DNA of 64,000 nt. Origin: UBA4615 sp044368415. Lineage in GTDB: Bacteria; Pseudomonadota; Gammaproteobacteria; Burkholderiales; Burkholderiaceae_E. Below, one piece after another: positions 47,510 to 58,393 of this stretch. The notes under the pieces were generated by a model, which was not told where the DNA came from, made no database searches, and saw nothing but the letters and a program-made list of their open reading frames with translations. The first letter of the stretch is position 1. Every line of letters starts with the position of its first letter. The DNA is taken from assembly GCA_044368415.1 (NCBI GenBank), contig JBIPLJ010000008.1, forward strand, positions 1 through 64,000. Reading direction: 5' to 3'. The position numbers and the translations under genes are program-made.

Positions 47510-48883
47510 ATGGTCCGATTCTTCAACCACTATCTGTCGATCCGACTCCTGATGCTCTCGGGGCTCGAGGCGCTCGTGCTCTTCCAGTCGGTAGTGCTGG
47601 GGTTCGAGTTGCGCATGGCCGAGCCCGGCGGACAGTCCCCGCTGCTCGAGGCCGCGGCCTTCACCTTCGTGATGCTGATGGCGATGTCGGCGCTGGGCCT
47701 CTACCAGACACACGCCGAGCCCTTCCGCACCACCGTGCACCGGGTGCTGATCGCCTATGGCCTGTCGCTGCTGGTGATCAGCCTGGTGTTCTACCTGGTC
47801 CCCGAGACCTACATCGGCCGTGGTGTGCTCGCGTGGAGCTCGGTGCTCGCGCTGTGCAGCGTACTGATGATCCGCGTGGTGTTTTTCCGCCTGACCGACG
47901 TCGGCCTGCCCAAGCGACGCGTCATGGTGTTGGGCAACGGCACCGAGGCCGAGGAGGTCATCGAGCATCTGCACCAGCCGACGCAGCGGCACTCGGTGCA
48001 GTACGCCGGGCTGTACCCGGTGATGACCGACCGCGACGCCGAGGGCCGCGAACGGCCGCTGAACCACGATGCGCTGCTGCGCACCGTAGGCGAGCTCAGG
48101 GTCTCCGAGGTGGTCGTCGCCGTCCGCGAGCGCCGCGGCGGCGTGCTGCCGCTGCGTCAACTGCTCGACTGCAAGCTGCGCGGCGTCCGGGTGATGGGCC
48201 TGCAGTCGTTCTACGAGCGCGAGCACGGCGTGCTGCGCATCGACACGATGCGGGCGAGCTGGATGATCTTCGGCGACGGATTCGACCAAGGCCTGGCGCG
48301 CGACGTGGTCAAGCGCTTGTTCGACCTGCTGGTGAGCCTGGCGTTGCTGCTGGTGACACTGCCGGTGATCGTTCTGGCGATGATTGCCGTCGCGCTGGAG
48401 AGCCGTGGCGGCGTTTTCTATCGGCAGGAGCGGGTCGGCGAGGCCGGCCGGCACTTCAACATCGTCAAGCTGCGCACCATGCGGGTCGACGCCGAGGCCG
48501 ACGGCACGCCTCGCTGGGCGGGCGTCAACGACTCGCGGATCACCCGGGTGGGCGCCTTGCTGCGCAAGACGCGGATCGACGAGCTGCCGCAGCTCTGGAA
48601 CGTGTTCAACGGTCACATGAGCTTCGTCGGGCCGCGTCCGGAGCGGCCGTTCTTCGTCGAGCAGCTCACCGAACGGATCCCGTTCTACCAGGTCCGGCAT
48701 TCGGTCAAGCCGGGCATCACAGGCTGGTCGCAGGTTCGTCATCCGTATGGCGCGTCGATCGAGGACGGCCTGGCGAAGCTGCAGTACGACCTCTACTACG
48801 TGAAGAACCATTCGCTCTTCCTCGACCTGCTGATCCTCGTCGAAACGCTGCAGGTCGTGGTGCTGGGCAAGGGAGCGCGCTGA
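47510..48883 (+). CDS. XrtA/PEP-CTERM system undecaprenyl-phosphate glycosyltransferase (TIGR03013 type)
   Basis: A 457-residue polyisoprenyl-phosphate hexose-1-phosphate transferase that starts repeat-unit synthesis at the inner membrane. Four N-terminal membrane helices (within residues 10-125) are followed by a Rossmann-like region (RRVMVLGNGTEAEEVIEHL). A fifth helix (VSLALLLVTLPVIVLAMIAVAL) then leads into the bacterial sugar transferase domain with FYRQERVGEAGRHFNIVKLRTM, LLRKTRIDELPQLWNV and MSFVGPRPERPFFVE. The direct neighbours prsK, prsR and prsT place it in an XrtA locus. Its stop overlaps the apparent prsK start. Confidence 0.92.
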   Translation: MVRFFNHYLSIRLLMLSGLEALVLFQSVVLGFELRMAEPGGQSPLLEAAAFTFVMLMAMSALGLYQTHAEPFRTTVHRVLIAYGLSLLVISLVFYLVPETYIGRGVLAWSSVLALCSVLMIRVVFFRLTDVGLPKRRVMVLGNGTEAEEVIEHLHQPTQRHSVQYAGLYPVMTDRDAEGRERPLNHDALLRTVGELRVSEVVVAVRERRGGVLPLRQLLDCKLRGVRVMGLQSFYEREHGVLRIDTMRASWMIFGDGFDQGLARDVVKRLFDLLVSLALLLVTLPVIVLAMIAVALESRGGVFYRQERVGEAGRHFNIVKLRTMRVDAEADGTPRWAGVNDSRITRVGALLRKTRIDELPQLWNVFNGHMSFVGPRPERPFFVEQLTERIPFYQVRHSVKPGITGWSQVRHPYGASIEDGLAKLQYDLYYVKNHSLFLDLLILVETLQVVVLGKGAR

Positions 48884-51011
48884 TCGCCCCGCCGCAGGTC
48901 GGCTTCGCCGGGTACGCGCTCGCAGCGACCGCGTGGCTTGGGCTGGCGGTGCTGCTCGGAGCACGCGGCGCCGGCCACGGCGCGGGCCGCTGGCTGCTCG
49001 CGGCCGCCGTGCTCGAGGCGGGCTGGGCGTTTGCGCTGGCAGCCTGGCCGGGCATCCCGGGCGAACCGATGCCGATCGGCGCGGCACTTGCCGAGGCGCT
49101 GCGCCCGCTGACCTGGACGCTGATGCTGCTGGCGCTGTTGCGCGACGGCGTGAAAGCCGTGCGCCCCGGCCCGCCGCGCGCGCCGCGCGCTGCCGACATC
49201 CCGCAACGGCCGCGGCAGCGCCACCCTTACATCGTGCCCGCGCTCGCGGTAGCGCTTGCGCTGGCATCGTTCCAAGGCAACGCCTTCGGCGCAGACGCCG
49301 CGCAACCGGGATTGGCAGGGCTGCTGGCAGCGATGCTCGCGCTCGTCTGCGTCGAGCAGGTGTACATGAACACCGATGTGGCCCACCGGTGGGCGGTCAA
49401 GCCGCTGTGCCTGGCACTGGCCGCATCGTTTGCCTTCGACATCGTGCTGATCGCCGACACGCTACGCACCGGCACGGCGGACGCGGGCGCGTGGGCTGCG
49501 CGCGGTTTCGCGCACGCGCTGCTGGTACCGCTGGTGGCGATCGCGGCGGCCCGCAACCGTGACTGGCAGCTCAAGATCAAGCTCTCGCGCGAGCTGGTGT
49601 TCCACGGGACGGCGCTGGTCGGATCGGTGGGATTTGTACTCGCCTTCGCGGTGCTCGGCTGGGCGGCGCGCGTCGCCGGGCCGCAGTGGGCCGGGGTGCT
49701 GCAGGCGCTGCTGCCCTTTTGCGCGGCGATCGCCGCGGGCGCGATGCTGTCCTCGAACGGGCTGCGCGCACGGCTGCGGGTCTGGGTGGCGAAGCACTTC
49801 TTCTCCTACCGCTACGACTACCGCGACGAGTGGCTTCGGCTGACGCGGATCGTCTCTGCACCCGGCGCTGAGGCCGGCATCGGCGCCGCGGACGGCTTGG
49901 GCGCGCGGGCGCTGCGCGCGCTGTGCGACCTGGTCGACAGCCCGGGCGGCACGCTGTGGGTGCAGTCGGCCGACGGCGACTTCGTGCGCGACGCCCACCT
50001 CGGCGACGCCCGGCCGGGGCCGCTGCGCGCCGACGAGCCCGTGCTCGCCTGGCTGCGCACACGCGCATGGATCATCGACATCGACGAATGGCGGCGCACA
50101 CCGGTCCGCTATGACGGCCTCGCGCTGCCCACGCAGGTGGCCGGCGACCCGGGCGCCTGGCTGCTCGTGCCGCTGCTCGGGCAGGACACGCTGGCTGCGG
50201 TTGCTGTCCTCACGCGGCCGCGCGCCGCGGCGCCCGTCGACTGGGAGGTCCGCGACATCCTCAAGGCCGCAGGCCGCCAGATCGCCGGCTACCTGGCGCT
50301 GCGTGAGGCGGGTGAACGGCTCGCGCAGGCCGGGCGTTTCGAGTCGTTCAACCGGATGTCTGCCTTCGTCGTGCACGACCTGAAGAACCTCGTTGCGCAG
50401 CTCTCGCTGCTGCTGCGCAACGCCTCACGCCACCAGGCCGACCCGGAGTTCCAGCGCGACATGCTGGAGACGGTGGCCAACGTGGTCGACCGGATGCAGG
50501 GCCTGACCCGGCAGCTCGGTGGCGGCGCCCGCACGCAGCCCCGGCGCACCGACGTGCCGATCGCGGCCGCGCTCGAGGCGGTGGTACACACGTGCCACGG
50601 CCGGCGGCCCGCGCCCGCGCTCGAGCCGATGGATGCCGAGCTGCTCGGACGGCACGTGCTCGCGGACCCCGAGCGGCTCGAGCGCGTCTTCGGCCACCTG
50701 CTGCAGAACGCAATCGAGGCAACCCCGCCCGAAGGTCGCGTCAGCGTGCGTGCGCGGCGCGACGGCGATCACGCACTCGTCGAGGTCGCCGACACCGGCC
50801 ATGGCATGAGCGAGACCTTCATCGAGACCCGTCTCTTTCGCCCGTTCGCCTCGACCAAGGGCCACGGGCTGGGCCTGGGCAGCTTCGAGTGCCGCGAGTA
50901 CCTGCGCGAGGTGGGCGGCCGCGTGGACGTGCGCAGCACACCCGAGGCGGGCACCACGGTGACCGTGCGCCTGCCGCTGGTCGGTCTGCGCGCACCGGCG
51001 CTGCAGGACGG

Positions 51012-51015
<4 letters not shown>
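48880..51015 (+). CDS. prsK: XrtA/PEP-CTERM system histidine kinase PrsK, apparent CTG start
   Basis: A membrane sensor kinase of about 711 residues. An N-terminal region of some eight helices (to about residue 290) is followed by a GAF-like domain, the H-box FVVHDLKNLVAQLSLLL with His499, and an ATPase domain with HLLQNAIEAT, VADTGHGMSE and GHGLGLGSFECREYL. No ATG, GTG or TTG precedes the first helix: the first such codon (GTG 48949) would cut it in half. CTG 48880 overlaps the upstream TGA (CTGA) and has GGGAG just before it, so it is the best start. It should phosphorylate PrsR, encoded next with an ATGA overlap. Confidence 0.9.
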
Positions 51016-52364
<1,349 letters not shown>

Positions 52365-52377
52365 TCCGACACCCGCG

Positions 52378-54810
52378 ATGCCCGCCCGCGCCGTCACGGC
52401 CATCCGCGCGACGCGCGCCGATATCCCGGAAGCCGTCGCCGCGCGTGGCGCCGCCGTCCGGCTGGCAACGGCCGCGGTGCTGGCGCTCGCCATGCTGTCC
52501 GGCTGCAGCGAGTCGCCCGAACGGCTGCTGGCCCGTGCGAAGGCCGCTCGCGACGCACGCGACGATGCCAAGGCCGAGCGGCACCTGAAGGTGCTGCTGC
52601 GCCGTACGCCGGACTCGCTCGAGGCGCGATTGTTGCTCGCCGCCCTACACGCGACCCGCCACGACGCGCCGTCGGCCGCAAAGGAGTGGCAGCGCGCGCT
52701 GGAGCTCGGTGCGCGGCCCGAGCGTGCGCTGCCCGGCTTGGTCGCCGCACGGGTGATGGCGGGCGATGCCGCCGGCGCGCTCGCGGCCTGCGAGACCGCA
52801 CGGCTCGAATCGCCGGCCGCACGGGGCACGCTCGCGTACTGGTGCGGGCGGGCGCACGAGACGCTCGGCCAGCCTGCGCAGGCCGAGCAGGACTGGCAGG
52901 CCGCGCTCGCGGACGATCCCGGGAACGTGCTCGCGAGCGTGGCCCTGCTGCGCCTGCAGGCCGAGCGCGGGGACACCGTCGGCGCCCTCGCCGGGCTCGA
53001 CGCGATCCTCTCGAACAAGCCCTCGCAGCCCGAGGCCTGGACGCTCAAGGGCGAGCTCGCGCTCGCCCGAGGCGATACCGCAGTCGCTCGCCAAGCGCTC
53101 GAGCGCGCCGTGGACAGCGACGTCGAGGCGCCGCTGGCGCGCACGCGACTGGTGTCGCTGCTGATCGACCTGGGTGCCAACGAGGACGCGCGTTCACATT
53201 TGGTCGTGCTCGAGCGTCTCGCGCCCGGGCAGCCGGCCGCGCTGCACCTGCGCGCCCGGATCGACCTGAACGAGGGCCGGCTGCAAGCCGCCCGCGACGG
53301 CGCGCAGCGCATCCTCGCCACCAACCCGGACTTCCTGCCGGCCGTGGCGCTCGCCGCGACGGTCGCGCTGCGCGAGGGCGCGCTCGAACAGGCCGAGCGC
53401 TATGCCCACCACCTGCTCGACGAGGCCCCCGGCTCGCTGCAGGGCGCGCGCCTGCTGGCGGCCACGCAGTTGCGCCGCGACGAGCCGGCCCGCGCTCGAG
53501 CGACGGCCGACGCGGCCCTCGCCCGCGGCGTGCCGGATGCGCCCCTGCTCGGCATCGCCGGCGAGGCGGCGCTGCGCACCGGCGACCTGGCCGCCGCCAC
53601 CACCTACTTCGAGCAGGCCAGCCGCATCGACCCCGATGATCCGACACGACTCACCGGTCTGGGCCTCGCGCGGCTGAGCGCCGGCCAGCAGGCGGCCGGC
53701 TTCGAGGCCCTCGAGCAGGCCGCCGAGCGCGAGCGCGGCTCGACCCGCGCCGACCTCGCGCTGGTCACCGCGCGGCTGCGCGCCGGTCAATTCGGCCTGG
53801 CGCAGGCGGCGGTCGACCGGATGATCGCAAAAGAGCCCGGGGCGCCGCTCGGCCACAACCTGCGCGGCACGGTCCTGCTCGGCCGCGGCGACGTGGCGGG
53901 CGCGCGAGCCGCGTTCGACCGTGCGCTCGCCCTCGACGCCGCCTTCTTCGCGGCTGCGGCGAACCACGCGCAGCTCGACCTGGCCGAGGGCCGCGCCGAT
54001 CAGGCCCGCCGGCGCTTCGAGGGCGTGCTAAAGAAGGACCCGCGCAATGTCGCCGCACTCAGCGCCCTCGCGAGGATCGCGACGCAGGCCGGCCGCCACG
54101 ACGAGTCCTCGGCGCTGCTGCAGCGGGCGCACGCCGCGGATCCGACAGCGCTCGAACCCGCGCTCGCGCTCGCGGCCGAGCGCCTGAAGGCCGGCGGGCC
54201 CACGCAGGCGCTCGCGCCGCTGCAAGCCGCCGCCGTGCGCCACGGCAGCGACCCGCGGCTGCTCGACTTGATGGCGGAGGCCCTGCTGCGCTCCGACCAG
54301 GCCCAGCAGGCCCTCGAGGTGCTGGAGCGCCGTGTCCGCCTCGAGCCACGCTCCGTCGGCCTGCAGATGCAGGTCGGCGCGGTGCGGGCCGTCGCCGGCG
54401 ACGGGGAAGGCGCGATCGCCGCGCTCAGGCTCGCCGGCGAGCTCGATGCGGACGCGGCGACGCGGCTGACTGCGCGCGTTGTCTCGACCTTGGGCACGGC
54501 GCGGCGCGGCGACACCGAGCGTATGGCGCGCCTGCTGCGCAGGCAGGCTCCCATGAACCCGATCGGCGCAGCGCTCGAGGCCGACCTGGCCGCCTCCGAG
54601 CGGCGCTGGCTCGACGCGGCCGCTGCCTGGCGCGACGCGATCGCGATCCGGCGCACCGCCTGGCTTTCCGCCCGACTGCACAGTGCGCTACGCGATGCAG
54701 GCCGAGCCGACGAGGCGACGGCCGCGCTTCGCGAGGGGTTGCGGGCGCTGCCTGGCGACACCGAACTCGCCGCCTACGCTGCTTCGGTCGCGACGCCCGC
54801 CACACGCTGA
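52378..54810 (+). CDS. prsT: XrtA/PEP-CTERM system TPR-repeat lipoprotein PrsT
   Basis: An 810-residue protein with a lipobox MLSGC (Cys43), so it is lipidated and probably at the inner face of the outer membrane. The rest is a long array of TPR-like helical pairs, for example DDAKAERHLKVLLRRTPDS, AVARQALERAVDSDVEA and GARAAFDRALALDAAFFAAAANHAQL-type units. TPR arrays act as scaffolds; in exopolysaccharide systems they often link the export proteins. The first 23 residues before the hydrophobic stretch are long for a signal peptide, and a later start is possible. Confidence 0.92.
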   Translation: MPARAVTAIRATRADIPEAVAARGAAVRLATAAVLALAMLSGCSESPERLLARAKAARDARDDAKAERHLKVLLRRTPDSLEARLLLAALHATRHDAPSAAKEWQRALELGARPERALPGLVAARVMAGDAAGALAACETARLESPAARGTLAYWCGRAHETLGQPAQAEQDWQAALADDPGNVLASVALLRLQAERGDTVGALAGLDAILSNKPSQPEAWTLKGELALARGDTAVARQALERAVDSDVEAPLARTRLVSLLIDLGANEDARSHLVVLERLAPGQPAALHLRARIDLNEGRLQAARDGAQRILATNPDFLPAVALAATVALREGALEQAERYAHHLLDEAPGSLQGARLLAATQLRRDEPARARATADAALARGVPDAPLLGIAGEAALRTGDLAAATTYFEQASRIDPDDPTRLTGLGLARLSAGQQAAGFEALEQAAERERGSTRADLALVTARLRAGQFGLAQAAVDRMIAKEPGAPLGHNLRGTVLLGRGDVAGARAAFDRALALDAAFFAAAANHAQLDLAEGRADQARRRFEGVLKKDPRNVAALSALARIATQAGRHDESSALLQRAHAADPTALEPALALAAERLKAGGPTQALAPLQAAAVRHGSDPRLLDLMAEALLRSDQAQQALEVLERRVRLEPRSVGLQMQVGAVRAVAGDGEGAIAALRLAGELDADAATRLTARVVSTLGTARRGDTERMARLLRRQAPMNPIGAALEADLAASERRWLDAAAAWRDAIAIRRTAWLSARLHSALRDAGRADEATAALREGLRALPGDTELAAYAASVATPATR

Positions 54811-54962
54811 GAGGTCGCGCACCGAGCGAAGAGCGGTTGGCCACGCTCGAACGGTCCTCGGGCCGGCGCCGAGTGAGTCCGCGAACCCACGAATCGTTCC
54901 TTCTCGCTGCAGAATGGCCGCCCTACACTCGGCACTCCCTGGCTGAAGCGTTTCCCGGCACG

Positions 54963-56069
54963 ATGGTCTTAGACCTCCCCGGCGCGCGGTGCGCACGCGT
55001 TCGCGTGCGGCGCGTTCCCCGCTGTCTTGCGCATCTGCCGCTGTGCCTCGCGCTGGCGGCGGGCGGCGCCTGGGCGGACGACGGCGGCATCACCGCGGCC
55101 CCGCCGCCCACTGTCGTCACCGTCGATGCGGGCACACTCATCCCCGCGGCGGCACCGTCCCTGTCGGAGGCGGTACGCCTCACCGAGCTCGGCAAGTACT
55201 TCGATCTTTCCGAGCCGCCGTCGCAAGACCTCGACAAGGCACGCGACCTGTACTGCCGGGCCGCCGCGCGCGGACATCCCGAAGCGGTGCAGCGGCTCGG
55301 CTGGCTCTACTTCAAGGGCCGCGGCGTGGCCGCCGACGAGGCCGTCGCGGCGACGCTCTTCAAGTGGGCCGGGGCCCTCGGCGACAGCCGTGCCGCCGGC
55401 GCCTCGCGCGCAGTCGGTTCGCTGCCGGAAGTGCCAGCCCCGTGTCTGTCGCGACTGGGCGTGACCACGCTCGATGCGCTGCGCGCGCGCCAGCGCGCCG
55501 CCACACCGCCCGCCCTGCCCGCGCCTTCCGCGGTCATCGACCGGCCGGTACAGTTCCGCACGACGCCGGCCCCCGCCGAGCAGCGCCGCATCGTCGCGAT
55601 GGTCTTGCAGCATGCCCGCGCATTCCACCTCGATCCGCGCCTGGTGCTGGCGATCGTGCGCGCGGAGTCGAACTTCGACGCCGCGGCGCTGTCGCCGAAA
55701 AACGCACAGGGCCTCATGCAGCTGATCCCCGACACGGCACGACGCTTCTCGGTGGAGAACGCGTTCGATCCGATGGAGAACCTCAAGGGGGGCATGGCCT
55801 ACGTGCGCTGGCTGCTCGCGTACTACCGCGGCGACGTGACGCTGACGCTGGCCGCCTACAACGCCGGCGAGGGCGCAGTCGACCGCTTTCGCGGCGTGCC
55901 GCCCTACGCCGAAACACTCTCCTACGTTCAGCGCATCCGTGCGTTCTACCCCTTCGACCGGCATCCGTATGACGCCCGCGCGCTCGCCGCAAGCGAGCGC
56001 TCCTGGATCGTGCACGACGTCGCGACTTCGAGTGGTGCAGGCGCCACGGGCATGACACGTTCCAGGTGA
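54963..56069 (+). CDS. Lytic transglycosylase with Sel1-type repeats
   Basis: A 368-residue exported murein hydrolase. A basic N terminus and hydrophobic core (CLAHLPLCLALAAGGAWA, to about residue 38) form the signal peptide. Two Sel1-like repeats follow (ARDLYCRAAARGHPEAVQRLG and GVAADEAVAATLFKWAGALGD). The SLT domain has catalytic Glu235 in VRAESNFDA, then LSPKNAQGLMQLIPDTARRF and LAAYNAGEGAV. ATG 54963 gives a normal signal peptide; a frame open from 54837 does not. It sits between prsT and the export gene and may open peptidoglycan for the polysaccharide apparatus, which is inference. Confidence 0.9.
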   Translation: MVLDLPGARCARVRVRRVPRCLAHLPLCLALAAGGAWADDGGITAAPPPTVVTVDAGTLIPAAAPSLSEAVRLTELGKYFDLSEPPSQDLDKARDLYCRAAARGHPEAVQRLGWLYFKGRGVAADEAVAATLFKWAGALGDSRAAGASRAVGSLPEVPAPCLSRLGVTTLDALRARQRAATPPALPAPSAVIDRPVQFRTTPAPAEQRRIVAMVLQHARAFHLDPRLVLAIVRAESNFDAAALSPKNAQGLMQLIPDTARRFSVENAFDPMENLKGGMAYVRWLLAYYRGDVTLTLAAYNAGEGAVDRFRGVPPYAETLSYVQRIRAFYPFDRHPYDARALAASERSWIVHDVATSSGAGATGMTRSR

Positions 56070-56143
56070 ATTAGTACCGCGCCCGTCGGACCCAAGCGTC
56101 CGACAATCCTCGTTGAACGGGCACCCTCCACCGGTTGACATAC

Positions 56144-56161
56144 CGTGATCCTGCGATCACG
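56144..56161. promoter_or_regulatory. Perfect inverted repeat upstream of the polysaccharide export gene
   Basis: CGTGATC (56144-56150) and GATCACG (56155-56161) form perfect 7-base arms around CTGC. TTGACA, a consensus -35 box, lies four bases before the left arm (56135-56140), though no good -10 is seen at the right spacing. The repeat is 46 bases ahead of the start codon at 56207 and could be an operator for the epsE-like gene and those behind it. The arm spacing does not match a CRP/FNR site. Confidence 0.55.
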
Positions 56162-56206
56162 TCGGTTAGAAGGGCGTCTTGCACCCGCCGCATTGGGAGT
56201 ATCGGG

Positions 56207-56815
56207 ATGTTGCTGCGTCAATTCAGCCTCGCGCTCGTCGCGACGGTGGTTCTGCTCTCGGGCTGCGCGTCTGGAAGCCTGCCGCCGGCGCCCCAGAAGG
56301 CTGCCAGTGCGGGCTACCGCTACCAGATCGGCCCGGGCGACCAGCTCGAGATCAACGTCTGGCGCAATCCGGAGCTGTCCGCCAAGGTGCCGGTGCGCCC
56401 GGACGGCAAGATCACAACCCCGCTGATCGAGGACCTGCAGGCGGTCGGAAAAAACCCTGCAGACCTGGCACGCGAGATTGAGGCGCGCCTGGTCAAATAC
56501 ATCCGCGATCCGTCGGTCACGGTACTGGTGACCAGCTTCGTCGGCAACTCGACCGAACAGGTCCGCGTCGTGGGACAGGCGGCACGTCCGGCGGCCTTGC
56601 CCTACCGCCAGAACATGACGCTGCTGGACGTGATGATCACGGTGGGCGGCATCACCGAGTTCGCAGCCGGCAATCGCGCCGTCCTGATCCGGCAAGCCGA
56701 GGGGAATCGCCAGTACAGCATCCGGCTCAAGGACCTGCTCAAGGGCGGCGACGTCAGCGCGAACGTCGAGGTGCTTCCGGGCGACGTGATCATGATTCCC
56801 GAAGGCCTTTTCTGA
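56207..56815 (+). CDS. epsE: XrtA-type polysaccharide export lipoprotein (Wza/EpsE family)
   Basis: A 202-residue outer-membrane polysaccharide export protein. The lipobox LLSGC puts the lipidated Cys at 20. The Poly_export domain starts YRYQIGPGDQLEINVWRNPELS and VPVRPDGKITTPLIEDLQAVG, and an SLBB domain follows with VRVVGQAARPAALPYRQNMTLLD and ending LPGDVIMIPEGLF. It is short compared with Wza (about 380), as usual in XrtA loci. GGGAG lies upstream of ATG 56207. The Wzz-like gene follows after 11 bases. Confidence 0.93.
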   Translation: MLLRQFSLALVATVVLLSGCASGSLPPAPQKAASAGYRYQIGPGDQLEINVWRNPELSAKVPVRPDGKITTPLIEDLQAVGKNPADLAREIEARLVKYIRDPSVTVLVTSFVGNSTEQVRVVGQAARPAALPYRQNMTLLDVMITVGGITEFAAGNRAVLIRQAEGNRQYSIRLKDLLKGGDVSANVEVLPGDVIMIPEGLF

Positions 56816-56826
56816 GCGCCAACCTG

Positions 56827-58380
56827 ATGCTGGACCTGTTCACAACGAGACGGCCGATGCTCCTTGGCCTGTGGCGCTTCCGCTGGTCAGCGCTGGCGGC
56901 TGGGGTGGTCACGGGCGTCGTTGGCGCCGCCACAGTGATGGCGCTGCCCGCCCGCTACGAAGCCAGCGCGCGTGTGTACGTCGACACGCAATCAATCCTC
57001 AAGCCGCTGATGCAGGGCCTCGTCGTCCAGCCGAACATGGACACGCAGGTCTCGATGATGGCCAAGACCCTCATCAGCTTCCCGAACCTGGAGAAGGTCG
57101 TGTCGATGGCGGACCTCGATCACCGCACGACCCGACCCGGGCAGCGCGAGGAACTGATCCGCACGCTCAACAAGGACATCCAATTCCGGGCCGCAGGTGG
57201 CCAGAATCTCTACAGCATCACCTACCGCGCGGATTCGCCGCAGAACGCCAGCAAGGTGGTGCAGGCGCTGCTGTCGATCTTCATCGAATCGAACCTCGGC
57301 GACAAGCGCCGCGATTCCGACCAGGCGATCCGGTTCGTCGATGAGCAGCTCAAGCTCTACGAGAGCAAGCTGATCGAAGTCGAAAGCGCGTTGAAGGAAT
57401 TCAAGATCCGCAACATGGACGTGATGCCGAACCTCGCACAAGACGCGGTGGCCCGGAACACGGACCTACAGCGCGAACTCGACGCCGCGCGCCTCGAGAT
57501 GCGCCAGCTAGACAACTCGCGCGATGCAATCCGCAGGCAGCTTTCGGATGAGAAGCCGTCGATCCTGTCGGCCTCGGCCGAGGCCTCCGGCGGGCTCGGA
57601 CCGCGCGAGGGCGAGTCGCGTCTCGAGGCGGCGCGCAAGCGGCTCGACGAGCTGATGTCCCGTTTCACCGACGTCCATCCGGACGTCATCAACGCCCGGC
57701 GGATCGTCGCCGAGCTGGAAGAGCAGCAGGCGGCGCTGCGCCGCGCGGATGCCGCTTCTGCGCCCCGCACGCCTGGCATGACGGCGATCCCGAACAAGGT
57801 CTACCAGGACCTGAGGGTCTCCCTAGCCGACGTCGAGTCGAAGCTCGCAGCGGCGCGTGCACGCGCAAGCGAGGCCGAACGCCGCTACGAGCTGTCGCGC
57901 GCGGTCGCCAAGGCGATCCCGAAGGTCGAGGCCGAGTACGTGCAGCTGACGCGCGAGTACGAGACCACGAAGAAGAGCCACGAGCAGCTGCTCTCGCGGC
58001 GCGAGTCGGCGCAGATCTCCGGGCGCATGGACAGCAGCGGCGTCGGCGAGATGCGGATCGTCGACCCGCCGCGCGCGACGCCCGCTCCAGTGAGCCCGAA
58101 TCGCCCACTGTTGTTGATCGCGGTCCTGGTCATGTCGCTCGGAATCGGCATCGGCCTCGCAGCTCTGCGCGACCGGCTCGATCCGGTGTTCTTCGACGCA
58201 CAATCGCTTCGAACACATTCGCAAGCCCCCCTGCTCGGCACGGTCGGCATGGTGATGGACGCTCACGCCGAGGCGTCGGAGCGGCGCGACCGCCTGCGCT
58301 TCGCCGGGTCGGTGTCGCTCTTTGCTCTGCTGTTCCTCACCGCTGCGGCCGTCTCGGCCCTCCTGAACTCCGGCCGCTGA
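56827..58380 (+). CDS. epsF: XrtA system polysaccharide chain-length determinant (Wzz/GNVR family)
   Basis: A 517-residue inner-membrane protein that controls polymer length and joins the kinase to the export pore. TM1 is about residues 17-40. The periplasmic part is a long coiled coil (about 140-400) with DSDQAIRFVDEQLKLYESKLIEVE and an RFTDVHPDVINARRIVAELEEQ segment (GNVR-like). It then has the PPRATPAPVSPNRP proline stretch before TM2 (about 420-442). A further helix near the C terminus (about 493-513) ends the protein. It is followed by the tyrosine autokinase gene. Confidence 0.93.
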   Translation: MLDLFTTRRPMLLGLWRFRWSALAAGVVTGVVGAATVMALPARYEASARVYVDTQSILKPLMQGLVVQPNMDTQVSMMAKTLISFPNLEKVVSMADLDHRTTRPGQREELIRTLNKDIQFRAAGGQNLYSITYRADSPQNASKVVQALLSIFIESNLGDKRRDSDQAIRFVDEQLKLYESKLIEVESALKEFKIRNMDVMPNLAQDAVARNTDLQRELDAARLEMRQLDNSRDAIRRQLSDEKPSILSASAEASGGLGPREGESRLEAARKRLDELMSRFTDVHPDVINARRIVAELEEQQAALRRADAASAPRTPGMTAIPNKVYQDLRVSLADVESKLAAARARASEAERRYELSRAVAKAIPKVEAEYVQLTREYETTKKSHEQLLSRRESAQISGRMDSSGVGEMRIVDPPRATPAPVSPNRPLLLIAVLVMSLGIGIGLAALRDRLDPVFFDAQSLRTHSQAPLLGTVGMVMDAHAEASERRDRLRFAGSVSLFALLFLTAAAVSALLNSGR

Positions 58381-58393
58381 TTTCTGGACACCG

